Source: Bacteroidales bacterium (GTDB lineage: Bacteria > Bacteroidota > Bacteroidia > Bacteroidales > UBA932). From it: DNA of 64,000 bases. The stretch spans positions 1-64,000 of the forward strand of contig WRMN01000005.1 in assembly GCA_009777095.1 (NCBI GenBank), read 5' to 3'. Shown here piece after piece: positions 16,917 to 26,377 of this stretch. Numbering within the stretch: position 1 is the first letter of the stretch; each line of letters opens with the position of its first letter. The notes beneath the pieces were generated by a model that searched no databases, was not told the DNA's origin, and saw nothing but the letters and a program-made list of their open reading frames with translations. A program made the position numbers and the translations under genes.

Positions 16917-18296
16917 TTATTTAAACAAACGAAAGATGTCGTTGCCAAAGGCTAAAATCATAATACCTATTAAGAAGATAAAGCCGACCATGTTGGCATA
17001 TTCGAGAAACCTGTCGCTGGGTTTGCGGCGGGTAATCAATTCATAAACAGTGAATAAGGTATGGCCACCGTCTAAGCCCGGAATAGGAAGAATATTCAAC
17101 ACAGCTAACATAATAGACAGGAAAGCGGTAATACTCCAAAAGGCATTCCAGTTCCAACTTGAGGGGAATATTTTTCCTATAGTAATAAAACTGCCTACCG
17201 ACTTATAAGCCTCGGTTTTTGGCGTAAAAATTAATTTGAGTTCGCTAAGGTAATTGTTTACTGTTTTGTAGCCCTTTGTTACACCGGCAGGAATAGCGCT
17301 CAACAGCGTGTAATGATGCTCGGTGATGGTAAAATCTTCGGCAGAACTGCCCAAAAAGACGCCCAACTTGCCGTCTTCGCTAACCAATAAGGACAATTGC
17401 AGAAGACTGTCGTTACGTTGTATGGCTACGTTAACCTCGTGCCCTTTGTAGCGTTGGAGTAACGAGTGTATATCTTGTGGAATAAAAACACTGCTGTCGT
17501 TGATGGCTACAATGCGGTCGCCTTCCATAAGGCCTGCATGCAAGTTGTGAGAACTGTCGGGAATATTATGCACAACGAACGGTTGCCGCAGTTCAAACAT
17601 ACCGGCATGCAACATAGCAGGGAAATATTGTTGGTCAATATCAAAAGTCAAAGTGTCGGCGCTGCGCAATACAGTGGCAGTTTTGGCCTGACGCCTCAGC
17701 ATCGTCATTTGCAATTCGTTGAAACGTTCTATCGGTTTACCGTCGAAGGCTAAAATAATATCGCCGTGGCGGAAACCGAGTTCGAGGGCTAATTCATTGC
17801 ATTGTATGCCGAATTTAGCATCTTTGGCAGCCAGATAATTATCGCCCCAAACGTACAACATGCCTGAGTAAATTAAAACAGCCAGCAGCAAATTATTGAT
17901 AACGCCGCCAACCAATACCCAAAAACGTTGTCGGGCAGGCTTTGAGCGGTATTCCCAAGGTTTAGGCTCTTGCCTCAGCTGTTCTTTGTCCATCGACTCG
18001 TCAATCATTCCGGCAATTTTGCAGTAGCCGCCCAAGGGCAGCCAGCCAATGCCCCACTCGGTTTTTTCGGGACAGGCCTTCCAATGCTCCGGCGCCGATG
18101 AGGATAAAAACGAGAACTGCCACCTCCCGCCGATTCTTTTAGCCCTGAGCAACGAGAAAGACGGATTGAAGAAAAGGTAAAACTTGTCAACCCGCATCTT
18201 GTAAATACGCGCCCACATGAAATGGCCTAATTCATGAACGATAATCAATATCGACAGGGACAATAGCAATTGTATGATTTTCAAAAAAGCTTCCAT
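16917..18296 (-). CDS. rseP: RseP-type site-2 (intramembrane) zinc metalloprotease
   Basis: 459 residues. The zinc motif HELGH (H21, E22, H25) is in the first membrane helix. There are two periplasmic PDZ domains in the middle: one around GDIILAFDGKPIERFNEL, one around GDRIVAINDSSVFIPQD. The third ligand motif NILPIPGLDGGH is near residue 400, followed by the last helices. It cleaves transmembrane segments such as anti-sigma factors or signal-peptide remnants in the inner membrane. It lies 7 bp after dxr, a pairing common in many bacteria. Confidence 0.97.
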   Translation of the reverse strand: MEAFLKIIQLLLSLSILIIVHELGHFMWARIYKMRVDKFYLFFNPSFSLLRAKRIGGRWQFSFLSSSAPEHWKACPEKTEWGIGWLPLGGYCKIAGMIDESMDKEQLRQEPKPWEYRSKPARQRFWVLVGGVINNLLLAVLIYSGMLYVWGDNYLAAKDAKFGIQCNELALELGFRHGDIILAFDGKPIERFNELQMTMLRRQAKTATVLRSADTLTFDIDQQYFPAMLHAGMFELRQPFVVHNIPDSSHNLHAGLMEGDRIVAINDSSVFIPQDIHSLLQRYKGHEVNVAIQRNDSLLQLSLLVSEDGKLGVFLGSSAEDFTITEHHYTLLSAIPAGVTKGYKTVNNYLSELKLIFTPKTEAYKSVGSFITIGKIFPSSWNWNAFWSITAFLSIMLAVLNILPIPGLDGGHTLFTVYELITRRKPSDRFLEYANMVGFIFLIGIMILAFGNDIFRLFK

Positions 18297-18303
18297 AATA
18301 ATT

Positions 18304-19452
18304 TTAGATGTTTTGTTGTGTAATAGTTCGTGCTGTGAGATCTGTTTGTACTAAATCGTCAAAATCAGGTTGAGATATAAACGGTATTTGATACATTGTT
18401 TTTTCGATGAGCGTAGGGATAGCCGTAAATTTAATCTGCTCGTTGAGGAAGGCCTGCACGGCGATTTCATTGGCGGCGTTCATAGCGCAGGGAATATTTC
18501 CTCCTTTGTTAAGCGCTTCGTATGCCAAGGATAGGCAAGGAAATTTAGTAGTATCGGGCGGAAAGAAATCCCAGCTTTTAGCCGCAGAGAAATCAATACG
18601 CTGTTGAGGCATGGGCAAGCGCATCGGATAACTGAGCGCATATTGGATAGGCAGTTGCATGTCGGGCAATCCCAACTGGGCTTTAATAGCGCCGTCGGCA
18701 AATTGCACCATGGAATGAATAATGGATTGCGGGTGCACCAGCGCTTCAATTTTTTCGGACGGAAGGCCGAAGAACCAATGTGCTTCTATCACTTCCAAGC
18801 CTTTATTCATCATAGTAGCGGAATCGATAGTTACCTTAGCGCCCATGTTCCAGTTGGGGTGTTTGAGCGCCTGTTGTTTAGTTACCGCCGATAGCGCTGT
18901 CGGGTTGGTGTGCAGGAAGGGCCCGCCGGAGGCGGTAAGGTATATTTTTTCTATCTCGCTTTGCTCGCCTGCAAGGCATTGGAAGATGGCCGAATGTTCG
19001 GAGTCGATGGGAATAACGGCGGCTTTATTTTCCAAGGCTGTTGCTATGACTAAAGCGCCGCCTGCCACTAAAGTTTCTTTGTTGGCCAAGGCTACGGCCT
19101 TGCCGGTATTCAGTGCGGCGAGGGTAGGGGAGAGGCCTGCAAACCCTACCAAGGCCGAAACCACCATATCGGCAGTATCCCATGCAGCCACTTCGGTAAC
19201 CGCTTTATGCCCGGCATAGACTTTAATGGGATAATCGGCCAAAGCATCGCGTACCTTATCATATTGTTTCTCGTCTGCAATAACTACCGCATTGGGTTGA
19301 AATGCTATAGCCTGCCGTATAAGTAAATCGGCATTTCCATGGGCGGTGAGCACTTCTACCTCAAACAAATCGGCATGTCTTCGGATAATATCCAGTGTTT
19401 GCGTGCCTATAGAGCCCGTAGCCCCTAATATGGAAATGTGTTTTTTCTTCAT
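18304..19452 (-). CDS. dxr: 1-deoxy-D-xylulose 5-phosphate reductoisomerase
   Basis: Converts DXP to MEP with NADPH, the committed step of the non-mevalonate isoprenoid pathway. NADPH-binding GATGSIGTQTLDIIR is at the N-terminus. IPIDSEHSAIFQCL and LTASGGPF bind substrate and metal. The tail AMNAANEIAVQAFL is typical. The frame is open to 19566, but that part overlaps the upstream peptidase gene, so the ATG at 19452 (MKKKHISILGATG, 382 aa) is the start. It is sandwiched between the M23 peptidase gene (7 bp upstream) and rseP (7 bp downstream), clearly one operon. Confidence 0.97.
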   Translation of the reverse strand: MKKKHISILGATGSIGTQTLDIIRRHADLFEVEVLTAHGNADLLIRQAIAFQPNAVVIADEKQYDKVRDALADYPIKVYAGHKAVTEVAAWDTADMVVSALVGFAGLSPTLAALNTGKAVALANKETLVAGGALVIATALENKAAVIPIDSEHSAIFQCLAGEQSEIEKIYLTASGGPFLHTNPTALSAVTKQQALKHPNWNMGAKVTIDSATMMNKGLEVIEAHWFFGLPSEKIEALVHPQSIIHSMVQFADGAIKAQLGLPDMQLPIQYALSYPMRLPMPQQRIDFSAAKSWDFFPPDTTKFPCLSLAYEALNKGGNIPCAMNAANEIAVQAFLNEQIKFTAIPTLIEKTMYQIPFISQPDFDDLVQTDLTARTITQQNI

Positions 19453-19459
19453 TGATGGC

Positions 19460-20326
19460 TTAGAAGATAATATATTTTTCAGCATCAACCGGCGCGCCGT
19501 TGAACCACAATTCAAAATGCAGGTGTGCGCCGCTGCTGAGTGCTCCCGAATTTCCGACAAAGGCAATAATTTCGCCTGCTTTCACAGTATCGCCTGCCTT
19601 TTTTAGCAATTTTGCACAATGTTTATAGATGGAAATCACATTGTTTTTATGTTGTATTTGAATAACATTGCCGGTATCGTTGGTCCAGGCTGCTATAGTT
19701 ACCGTACCGTCAAGCACCGAAGCAATACCTGCGTTTAGCGTAGTAACAATATCTGTAGCAAAATGTCCGTTTTGCTGGTCAAACTTGTCGGTAACAATCC
19801 CTTTTACAGGAGGGTAGAAGTTCATAGCGGCCAAAATGGGACTTTCTGCTTTTTCAGCAATATCTTCTCCTTTTATTTCACGTTCAACTTCCAGACGGAG
19901 TAAAGAGTCTTCTTTGGAGTGGCGGCTAATCAGTGTTTTGTGGAGCAACAAGGAGTCGCTAATTTGGGATTCTACGGGAATAGGATCATGGCCTTCGAGA
20001 ATGCGGTTTAAATTAACCAATTGAAGTTCCCATTTGGCAATGGCTATTTCTAAGGAATCGGCCCGGAGCGCGTTTTGCACAATCTCACTGCGGGTCTTAT
20101 CGTCGGGATAACCGGGAATGAACTCACGCAGAGGAGTAAAAGCAATCATTACAATGACAAAGGCAATGATAGCCACAATAATGACATTGAGTAAAATTAA
20201 CGCTTCTAATTTCGTTAATCTAATATTCCACAGCTCTTTATACGATGAGTCATTAGAAATGGAAAAGCGGTATTTTTGTTTAGACCCTTTCCTTGACTCG
20301 TAGCCATTATAATTTTCTTTATTCAT
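19460..20326 (-). CDS. Membrane-anchored M23 (LytM) peptidase
   Basis: 288 residues. A cytoplasmic basic N-terminus is followed by one membrane helix (about 41-63) and a short linker with a possible coiled coil (~75-160). The C-terminal M23 domain has its metal ligands present: H188 and D192 (GHFATDI), H236, and HLH at 268-270. All catalytic residues therefore look intact, and it is probably an active peptidoglycan endopeptidase facing the periplasm. It heads an operon with dxr, rseP, DUF4837 and sdhC. Confidence 0.93.
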   Translation of the reverse strand: MNKENYNGYESRKGSKQKYRFSISNDSSYKELWNIRLTKLEALILLNVIIVAIIAFVIVMIAFTPLREFIPGYPDDKTRSEIVQNALRADSLEIAIAKWELQLVNLNRILEGHDPIPVESQISDSLLLHKTLISRHSKEDSLLRLEVEREIKGEDIAEKAESPILAAMNFYPPVKGIVTDKFDQQNGHFATDIVTTLNAGIASVLDGTVTIAAWTNDTGNVIQIQHKNNVISIYKHCAKLLKKAGDTVKAGEIIAFVGNSGALSSGAHLHFELWFNGAPVDAEKYIIF

Positions 20327-20400
20327 ACTAATTAAAACTACAAAAGTACTATTTTTTTTGTTTTTTTAATAAAAAATATCATCAGATAGAAAAAAAATGG

Positions 20401-20408
20401 TATATTTG
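20401..20408 (+). promoter_or_regulatory. -7 box for the DUF5362-like gene
   Basis: TATATTTG matches TAnnTTTG and lies 26 bases before the ATG at 20435. The -33 element at the expected spacing is poor. Confidence 0.45.
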
Positions 20409-20434
20409 TACCAATAACCAAAAAAACATCTACT

Positions 20435-20878
20435 ATGGAAACTTCGTTAGGAAACAGCAATTTAAATGTTTCGGAAATCGTTAAAATGTATCTGAAAAAG
20501 AGCGCTAAATATGCAAATGTGGTTGCAATTATAGGCTACGTTTTTTGCGGATTAACATTCTTATTAGGACTGCTTGTCTTAGCTGTGCAGGCAAGTGTGC
20601 CCAATGGCCTCACCGTAGGTTTAGTATATATAATTATGGCGCTGATTATGCTATTTCCTGCAAATTATCTTTATAAATTTGCCAATAAGATCAGAAATGC
20701 ACTATTGAGTGATAATCAACAAGAATTTGAAGGGGGTTTGTTAAATTTACAGTCCTTATTTTGTTTTCATTTTCGTCTTTTCATTGTTTGTATATGCCTC
20801 ATAACCATTTCAATACTCGTCATCATTATAGCCGGCCCACCCTCGACATCGTTTAATCCTTACGATTTCGGGTACTAA
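20435..20878 (+). CDS. DUF5362-like multi-pass membrane protein
   Basis: 147 residues. Three hydrophobic segments are visible: about 26-51, 59-74 and 113-133. The segment ANYLYKFANKIRNALLSDNQ and the overall layout recall DUF5362 proteins of Bacteroidota. Function unknown; probably an inner-membrane protein. It is a single gene divergent from the M23-dxr-rseP operon and convergent with the ATP synthase operon, whose last gene (atpG) ends 39 bp away. Confidence 0.7.
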   Translation: METSLGNSNLNVSEIVKMYLKKSAKYANVVAIIGYVFCGLTFLLGLLVLAVQASVPNGLTVGLVYIIMALIMLFPANYLYKFANKIRNALLSDNQQEFEGGLLNLQSLFCFHFRLFIVCICLITISILVIIIAGPPSTSFNPYDFGY

Positions 20879-20917
20879 CGGGCATACCTGTAAAAATTAT
20901 TTGCAGTTTCACCTGCC

Positions 20918-21802
20918 TTATCTTGCTGTGCCGCTGATAATATCTAAAAGTTCGTTGGTGATGGCTTGCTGGCGGCTCTTGTTGTAGAGCAGCGTCAATT
21001 CATCAAGTAATTCATCGGCATTATCGGTGGCTAATTGCATGGCCATGGTGCGGGCTGCATGTTCCGCTGCCGCCGAATCGAGCAGGGCTGCAAATATTTT
21101 TAACTCCAGTACCTTTGGCAGCAACAAAGCAATCAATTCGTCGCGTGAAGGCTCAAGAATGTAGTCGGGACTTGTTTTCCACTTGCCGCCGCCATTTGCC
21201 TGAGCAGCTTCCTGAAACGAAAAAGGAAGGTAAACCTCCGAAGTCGGAATCTGTATTGCCGTATTTTTAAAATGATTGTATATAAGCGTCACATGGTCCA
21301 CCTGATGGGTGGAATAGAGTTCCAACAGTTGCAAGGCTAATGCCGCCGCATCTGCATAATTGGGCTTTTCGGCCATTCCCCGAAAGTCCCCTTGCGGTTT
21401 GTATCCTTCACGGAGTATAGCATCGTAAATCTTGCGCCCCACAGGAAAAATCAAGATGTCGCGACTGTGTAACTTGCTGTAGTTATCCTGTATCGTGGCG
21501 TTCAACTTTTTCAAGATATTCACGTTGAATGCGCCACAGAGCGAGGAATTGGAAGAGAAAGCAACGATAGCTGCCCGTTTGACTTCTTTTCTTGGCTGTA
21601 TATAAGGAGAAACAAAGTTTTCTTCCGAAGCGAGGAGCGAGGATAACATACTTATCAGCCGCTGTTCATAAGGCAGCATGTTGGCTACGGCATTCTGCGC
21701 ACGGTGTAGTTTTGCAGAAGCTATCCTTCGCATTGCGGAAGTTATCTTCCAAATGTTTTTGATAGATGAAATGCGTCCTTTTATCTCCTTGAGCGATGCC
21801 AT
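20918..21802 (-). CDS. atpG: ATP synthase F1 subunit gamma
   Basis: 294 residues. The N-terminal MASLKEIKGRISSIKNIWKI and the C-terminal coiled helix ending LTLLYNKSRQQAITNELLDI are the two antiparallel shaft helices of gamma that rotate inside the alpha3beta3 ring. The middle has the usual Rossmann-like body (AIVAFSSNSSLCGAFNVNIL). It is the last gene of the operon, 104 bp after atpA. That gap is filled by short tandem repeats (gtttaactgtttaa and caattctcaa types). Confidence 0.97.
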   Translation of the reverse strand: MASLKEIKGRISSIKNIWKITSAMRRIASAKLHRAQNAVANMLPYEQRLISMLSSLLASEENFVSPYIQPRKEVKRAAIVAFSSNSSLCGAFNVNILKKLNATIQDNYSKLHSRDILIFPVGRKIYDAILREGYKPQGDFRGMAEKPNYADAAALALQLLELYSTHQVDHVTLIYNHFKNTAIQIPTSEVYLPFSFQEAAQANGGGKWKTSPDYILEPSRDELIALLLPKVLELKIFAALLDSAAAEHAARTMAMQLATDNADELLDELTLLYNKSRQQAITNELLDIISGTAR

Positions 21803-21887
21803 TTATTTATTGTTTATTTGTTTAACTGTTTAACTGTTTAATTGTTTAATTGATTTGCGATACTCAGTTATTTATCGTTTTATTCTC

Positions 21888-21919
21888 AACTCTCAATTCT
21901 CAATTCTCAACTCTCAATT
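21888..21919. repeat. 32-bp interspersed repeat of caattctcaa type at the atpA stop codon
   Basis: This stretch is a tandem array of ~9-bp units (ctcaattct/ctcaactct). It is identical, base for base, to 55255-55286 inside the large RHS gene. The atpA stop codon (21907-21909) and its last three codons (IES) lie inside it. Confidence 0.9.
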
Positions 21920-23493
21920 GTATTCAGCGCTCCGACTAAGGTGGCGGCAATCTGCTCAATTTTTTCACACACCTCGCTGTCAAGTACGCCCTTTTCGAGT
22001 TTCTTATATTCTTCGGTCGGTGTAAATGCGTTGAGAAATTGACTTTCAAATTCGTCCACCAGATCAATCGAAATCTCTTTCAACAGGCCATGCGTGCCGC
22101 AGTAGAGAATAGCGATTTGCTGCGCTACGGGTTTAGGAGAATATTGCGGCTGTACAAGCAAGCGTGTGTTTTTGCGCCCTCGGTCGATGGTGGCTGCGGT
22201 TACAGCGTCCATGTCGCCGCCGAATTTGGCAAAGGCTTCGAGTTCGCGGTATTGCGCCTGGTCAATCTTGAGCATTCCTGCTACCTGTTTCATTGCCTTG
22301 ATTTGGGCATTGCCTCCTACACGCGATACGGATATACCTACGTTAATGGCCGGCCGAACACCCTGATTGAATAGATCGGTGTCTAAGAAAATTTGTCCGT
22401 CGGTAATAGAAATTACGTTAGTGGGAATATAGGCTGAAACGTCGCCGGCCTGCGTTTCGATGATGGGAAGCGCTGTGAGCGATCCTCCTCCTTGTACCTT
22501 TCCTTTGAGACTTTCGGGCAGGTCGTTCATGTTTTGCGCTACCTCTTGTTGTCCGATGATTTTGGCAGCACGTTCGAGCAGGCGCGAGTGCAGGTAGAAA
22601 ATATCGCCAGGATAGGCTTCTCGGCCTGAGGGACGGCGCAGAATAAGCGAAAGTTCGCGATAAGCCACGGCCTGTTTCGACAGGTCGTCATAGACTACTA
22701 ATGCGTGACGCCCCGTATCTCTGAAGTATTCACCGATGGCGGCGCCGGCAAAGGGAGCAAAATACTGCAAAGCGGCCGTATCGGAAGCTAAGGCGGCTAC
22801 CACGACCGTGTACTCGAGGGCGCCGCGCTCGCGCAGCATTTCCACCAAAGACGCCACAGTGGTACCTTTCTGTCCGATGGCTACGTAAATGCAATAAACA
22901 GGATCGCCTTTATCAAAATTGTTCCGCTGATTCAGTATGGTGTCGATAGCAATAGAGGTTTTACCTGTTTGTCGGTCGCCGATAATCAGTTCGCGTTGCC
23001 CGCGTCCGATAGGTATCATAGCGTCCACTGCCTTAAGCCCTGTCTGGAGCGGCTGATTTACAGGCTGACGGAAGATTACTCCGGGCGCCTTACGCTCAAG
23101 CGGCATCTCGGTCGTAGGACCCTGAATAGGCCCAAGCCCGTCGATAGGCTTCCCCAGCGGGTCAATCACACGTCCGAGCATTCCTTCGCTTACCTCAATG
23201 GAGGCAATGTGGCGCGTACGCTTCACACTATCGCCTTCCTTGATTTCATCGGTCGGCCCTAATAACACCACGCCAACGTTGTCCTCTTCAAGGTTCATTA
23301 CTACGGCTTTCATGCCGTTCTTAAATTCTAATAATTCATTAGCTTCGGCATTTTGCAAGCCATAGAGGCGTGCTGCCCCGTCGCTTACCTGTAATACCGT
23401 GCCTACCTCTTCGAGTTTTAACTTCGATTCGATACCCTCCAACTGGTTGAGTAATACCTCGGAAATTTCACTTGCTTTAATATGTTCAGTCAT
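21907..23493 (-). CDS. atpA: ATP synthase F1 subunit alpha
   Basis: 528 residues, the non-catalytic nucleotide-binding subunit. P-loop GDRQTGKT, the [18 protein letters not shown] segment and the [16 protein letters not shown] region with the conserved Arg finger are intact. The start is the ATG at 23493 ([11 protein letters not shown]). An upstream in-frame ATG at 23508 would add only five residues. The last three codons and the stop fall in an interspersed caattctcaa repeat, so the extreme C-terminus was shaped by that repeat. Between atpH and atpG. Confidence 0.98.
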   Translation of the reverse strand: MTEHIKASEISEVLLNQLEGIESKLKLEEVGTVLQVSDGAARLYGLQNAEANELLEFKNGMKAVVMNLEEDNVGVVLLGPTDEIKEGDSVKRTRHIASIEVSEGMLGRVIDPLGKPIDGLGPIQGPTTEMPLERKAPGVIFRQPVNQPLQTGLKAVDAMIPIGRGQRELIIGDRQTGKTSIAIDTILNQRNNFDKGDPVYCIYVAIGQKGTTVASLVEMLRERGALEYTVVVAALASDTAALQYFAPFAGAAIGEYFRDTGRHALVVYDDLSKQAVAYRELSLILRRPSGREAYPGDIFYLHSRLLERAAKIIGQQEVAQNMNDLPESLKGKVQGGGSLTALPIIETQAGDVSAYIPTNVISITDGQIFLDTDLFNQGVRPAINVGISVSRVGGNAQIKAMKQVAGMLKIDQAQYRELEAFAKFGGDMDAVTAATIDRGRKNTRLLVQPQYSPKPVAQQIAILYCGTHGLLKEISIDLVDEFESQFLNAFTPTEEYKKLEKGVLDSEVCEKIEQIAATLVGALNTIES

Positions 23494-23531
23494 AAATGTA
23501 AAAATCAATCCGGCGCTTATATTATACTATT

Positions 23532-24077
23532 CTACCGGTGTTCATTTATAAAATGTTTTTTTATTTCGGTCAACTGTGAGGCGATGGAAGCGTCAATCCG
23601 CATGAAGTTCATTTGGAAGATGAAGCCTCCAATCAGTTCGGGGTTGATATGTTTGTCCAATTCTACTTCTCCTCCTGTACGGGTGCGCACCAATGTTTTG
23701 ATACGCTCTTCCGTATCCTGAGCGAGCGGAACAACGGTTTCTAATAATGCTACGTTAATATTGCGCGCTTTGCGGTAAAGGTCAAGGTAATTAACAGCTA
23801 TAGATTGCAGCAGGAACTCCCTCTGGTTACGAACAACTAAGCGAATGAAACGCCAAGTTTGGCGCGTTACCCGTTCACTGATGGCGCTTTTGATTAATGC
23901 TATCTTACCGCGCGTTCCGAGAATCGGATTTACCAAAGCAGGACGCAGGCGAGGTTCCAGGGCAAAATGTCGCGCAAGGATTTCCATCTCTCGAAAAACC
24001 TCGTCCGACACCCCTTCGTGTTCGGTGTAAGCGAACAGCGCTCTGGCATAACGCACTGATATGATACCTGTATTCAT
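23532..24077 (-). CDS. atpH: ATP synthase F1 subunit delta
   Basis: 181 residues, part of the peripheral stalk (OSCP homologue) that holds F1 to subunit b. The N-terminal helical domain begins MNTGIISVRYARALFAYTEHEG, and the C-terminal part ends with the usual VELDKHINPELIGGFIFQM. Normal length. It follows atpF with a 2-bp gap and precedes atpA by 38 bp. Confidence 0.95.
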   Translation of the reverse strand: MNTGIISVRYARALFAYTEHEGVSDEVFREMEILARHFALEPRLRPALVNPILGTRGKIALIKSAISERVTRQTWRFIRLVVRNQREFLLQSIAVNYLDLYRKARNINVALLETVVPLAQDTEERIKTLVRTRTGGEVELDKHINPELIGGFIFQMNFMRIDASIASQLTEIKKHFINEHR

Positions 24078-24079
24078 CT

Positions 24080-24586
24080 TTAATTAGCTAAATTTTCGCG
24101 CTGTGCCTCGTCTATCATACGATTTAATAAATCCATCTGGCAGTCTTTTTCTTTTAACTTATTACGCAGAATTTTTTCAGCAATATCAACGGCTAAAATT
24201 GCTACCTGGCTGCGAATTTCTGTAAGGGCGGCTTCGTGCTCTAAGCGAATCTGCTTTTGTGTCTCCTGAAGCATTTTCTGCGTTTCGCGCTGTGCTGCCT
24301 CTTTTGCATCGGCCAAAATCCGTTCCTTGGTTTGGCTTGTTTCCCGCAGTATGGAAAGTTGTCTTGAGCGTGTTTCTTCCAGCATGGCTTCGCTTTGAAC
24401 TTTCACCTCGGCTAAACGGCGATTGGTTTCATCAGCCGCCTGTAACGATTTGGTTATATATTCCTTCCGCTCTTCTACCATACGCGTAATAACGGGAAAT
24501 CCCCATTTCGCAACAATGAAGAAAACGATGCCGAACGACAGCAGCATCCAAAACAAGAGCCCTGAATCGGGCAATAATAACGACAT
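24080..24586 (-). CDS. atpF: ATP synthase Fo subunit b
   Basis: 168 residues. An N-terminal membrane helix (LLFWMLLSFGIVFFIVAKWGF) is followed by a long charged helix with heptad-like pattern (residues ~35-150), which forms the dimeric peripheral stalk. The length and the Phe/Trp-rich helix are normal. It lies 21 bp after atpE and 2 bp before atpH. Confidence 0.96.
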   Translation of the reverse strand: MSLLLPDSGLLFWMLLSFGIVFFIVAKWGFPVITRMVEERKEYITKSLQAADETNRRLAEVKVQSEAMLEETRSRQLSILRETSQTKERILADAKEAAQRETQKMLQETQKQIRLEHEAALTEIRSQVAILAVDIAEKILRNKLKEKDCQMDLLNRMIDEAQRENLAN

Positions 24587-24607
24587 AACCTCTTTTTTAA
24601 AAAGATT

Positions 24608-24850
24608 TTAGAGTGCGAGAAAACAGACTACAATAGCGAATAGAGCAGCGCCTTCAATAAGAGCAGATGCAATAATCATCGACATACGAATGTCGTTAGC
24701 CGCCTCGGGTTGTCGTGCAATGCCTTCCATGGCTGCCGCGCCGATTTTACTGATGCCGAAAGCTGCAGCGAATGCAGCTACACTTGCTGCGATAGCAATA
24801 ATGCCGATGTGCAGAGACGATGCGGCTTGTAAAAAATTTGTCATAAACAT
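24608..24850 (-). CDS. atpE: ATP synthase Fo subunit c
   Basis: 80 residues forming a two-helix hairpin. The polar loop ARQPEA (45-50) contacts gamma/epsilon. The ion-binding carboxylate is E66 in ASALIEGAAL. The Gln/Glu-Ser/Thr pattern of sodium-binding c subunits is not seen, so proton coupling is the more likely reading. MFMTNF gives two possible ATG starts, two codons apart; the first is annotated. Confidence 0.97.
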   Translation of the reverse strand: MFMTNFLQAASSLHIGIIAIAASVAAFAAAFGISKIGAAAMEGIARQPEAANDIRMSMIIASALIEGAALFAIVVCFLAL

Positions 24851-24878
24851 AAGATTTAAACTTTAAATTATACGATTT

Positions 24879-25967
24879 TTATTTAATTTCTAATTTTGCT
24901 TCTTTAGTTTTGTGATGATGCGCTTTCGGTCTCGACAGGCCGATAAAGACAGCCGACAGCATGGTGAAAACATAAGCCTGAATATAGGCTACCAACAGCT
25001 CAAGGAAACTCATCAACACACTCAAAATAACCGATATAGCACTCATGCTTGCGTTCACTGTCGGCCCTTTGACTACGGTCAGAAAGACTAAGCAGGTCAG
25101 TCCGAGAATGATAGCATGTCCGGCCATTATGTTGGCAAACAAACGAATCATCAGTGCGAATGGTTTTGTGAAAATCCCGAACAGCTCAATTACAGGCATC
25201 AGCGGAATGGGAATTTTCATCCATACAGGTACATCAGGCCATAAAATTTCTTTCCAGTATTCTTTATTGCCGAACAGGTTGACTACAAAAAAAGTACATA
25301 AGGCTAATACCATTGTTACGGCCATATTGCCTGTAGTGGAAGCGCCACCGGGGAAAAATGGAATTAAACCCATAAGGTTGTTAATCAAAATGAAAAAGAA
25401 AGCAGTCAACAAGTAGGGTGCATAACGTTTATACTCGGCGCCAACACAGGGTTTTATCAAGTCATCATGAATATTCATCACAAACATCTCCATGGCGCCG
25501 ACAAATCCTCCGGGCACGCTTCTGCTCGGCCTTTTCCTGTACCACCGTACTAAGCTCATCACTATGCAGATTAAAATGATGCTGTTGATGATAAGGGCAG
25601 CCGCATTTTTTGTGAGCGATAGGTCTATAGGCCGCACCTCTTCTCCTGCGGCATTACGCTCAGCCAGTTTGCCGACATACTTGCCTTCCTGCGCTATGTA
25701 AAAGCCTTTATATTCTTTGTGATCTAATTTTGAGGACATAAAAAGATGCCAGCCCTTTTCCTTGCTGTAGGCAATAATCGGAAGCGGAATAGTGATGTGC
25801 GTGTCGCCCCAAGTGGTAATATGCCAGCCGTAGGAATCCCCTGTATGCGAAAAGATAAACTCCTTTACATCGAATTTCTTTGTTGCCTCGCTATTTTCCC
25901 CCTGAGCGCTGAGGGACATCACAAAGAAACAGATGAAACAGATAATATATTTAGAGAATTTAGTCAT
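24879..25967 (-). CDS. atpB: ATP synthase Fo subunit a
   Basis: 362 residues, longer than E. coli AtpB. The N-terminus carries a cleavable-looking signal peptide (residues 1-22, ending SLSAQG) and a ~90-residue periplasmic extension, a layout usual in Bacteroidota. Membrane helices follow, with the essential Arg in MIRLFANIMAGH and the LLVAYIQAYVFTMLSAVFIG helix that lines the proton half-channel. The start is 4 bp after the stop of the small membrane protein gene, and atpE follows 28 bp later. Confidence 0.97.
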   Translation of the reverse strand: MTKFSKYIICFICFFVMSLSAQGENSEATKKFDVKEFIFSHTGDSYGWHITTWGDTHITIPLPIIAYSKEKGWHLFMSSKLDHKEYKGFYIAQEGKYVGKLAERNAAGEEVRPIDLSLTKNAAALIINSIILICIVMSLVRWYRKRPSRSVPGGFVGAMEMFVMNIHDDLIKPCVGAEYKRYAPYLLTAFFFILINNLMGLIPFFPGGASTTGNMAVTMVLALCTFFVVNLFGNKEYWKEILWPDVPVWMKIPIPLMPVIELFGIFTKPFALMIRLFANIMAGHAIILGLTCLVFLTVVKGPTVNASMSAISVILSVLMSFLELLVAYIQAYVFTMLSAVFIGLSRPKAHHHKTKEAKLEIK

Positions 25968-25971
25968 CTTA

Positions 25972-26376
25972 TCAGCGGATTTGTCGGGTCATTTTTTCAA
26001 AACGGTAAAAAATAGCAATTTCTACAAATAAGTAGAGGAAATAAAAAATTAGCGTAGTAATTACCATCTCGGTTATATTTTCGCCTGCAAGCCAATAATA
26101 AAGTAAAACACTTCCTAAGGTCAGCACAATTTTGATTGCCCGCGACAACATGTAGGCAGTCAGGATCTTTTGTGCCTTATGCCTGCTGTAATGGTACATT
26201 CCTATTGACATAAATAATCCCAACAATATAAAATAAGCAGGGATTAACGGATACCACCGAAAATAATAGGCAGGGAAAATCCAATACAAGACTATCCAAC
26301 CTGCTAAACCTGCAATAACTACTGTTGCGAGCAAGGAGAGGATAAGGGGCAGATATTGTTTTTTGGATTGGTTCAT
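25972..26376 (-). CDS. Four-helix membrane protein in the AtpI/AtpQ position of the ATP synthase operon
   Basis: 134 residues with four hydrophobic helices (about 11-35, 41-61, 80-96, 103-123). It lies between atpC (1-bp gap) and atpB (4-bp gap). In this phylum that slot holds small membrane proteins that assist Fo assembly (AtpI-like) or are uncharacterised. The sequence itself has no motif I can tie to AtpI, so the role is inferred from position. Confidence 0.75.
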   Translation of the reverse strand: MNQSKKQYLPLILSLLATVVIAGLAGWIVLYWIFPAYYFRWYPLIPAYFILLGLFMSIGMYHYSRHKAQKILTAYMLSRAIKIVLTLGSVLLYYWLAGENITEMVITTLIFYFLYLFVEIAIFYRFEKMTRQIR

Positions 26377-26377
26377 G

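Noticed and set aside
24608-24850. Possible sodium-coupled ATP synthase c subunit
   Set aside because: E66 is present, but the accompanying Gln and Glu-Ser/Thr pattern typical of sodium binding is not seen.
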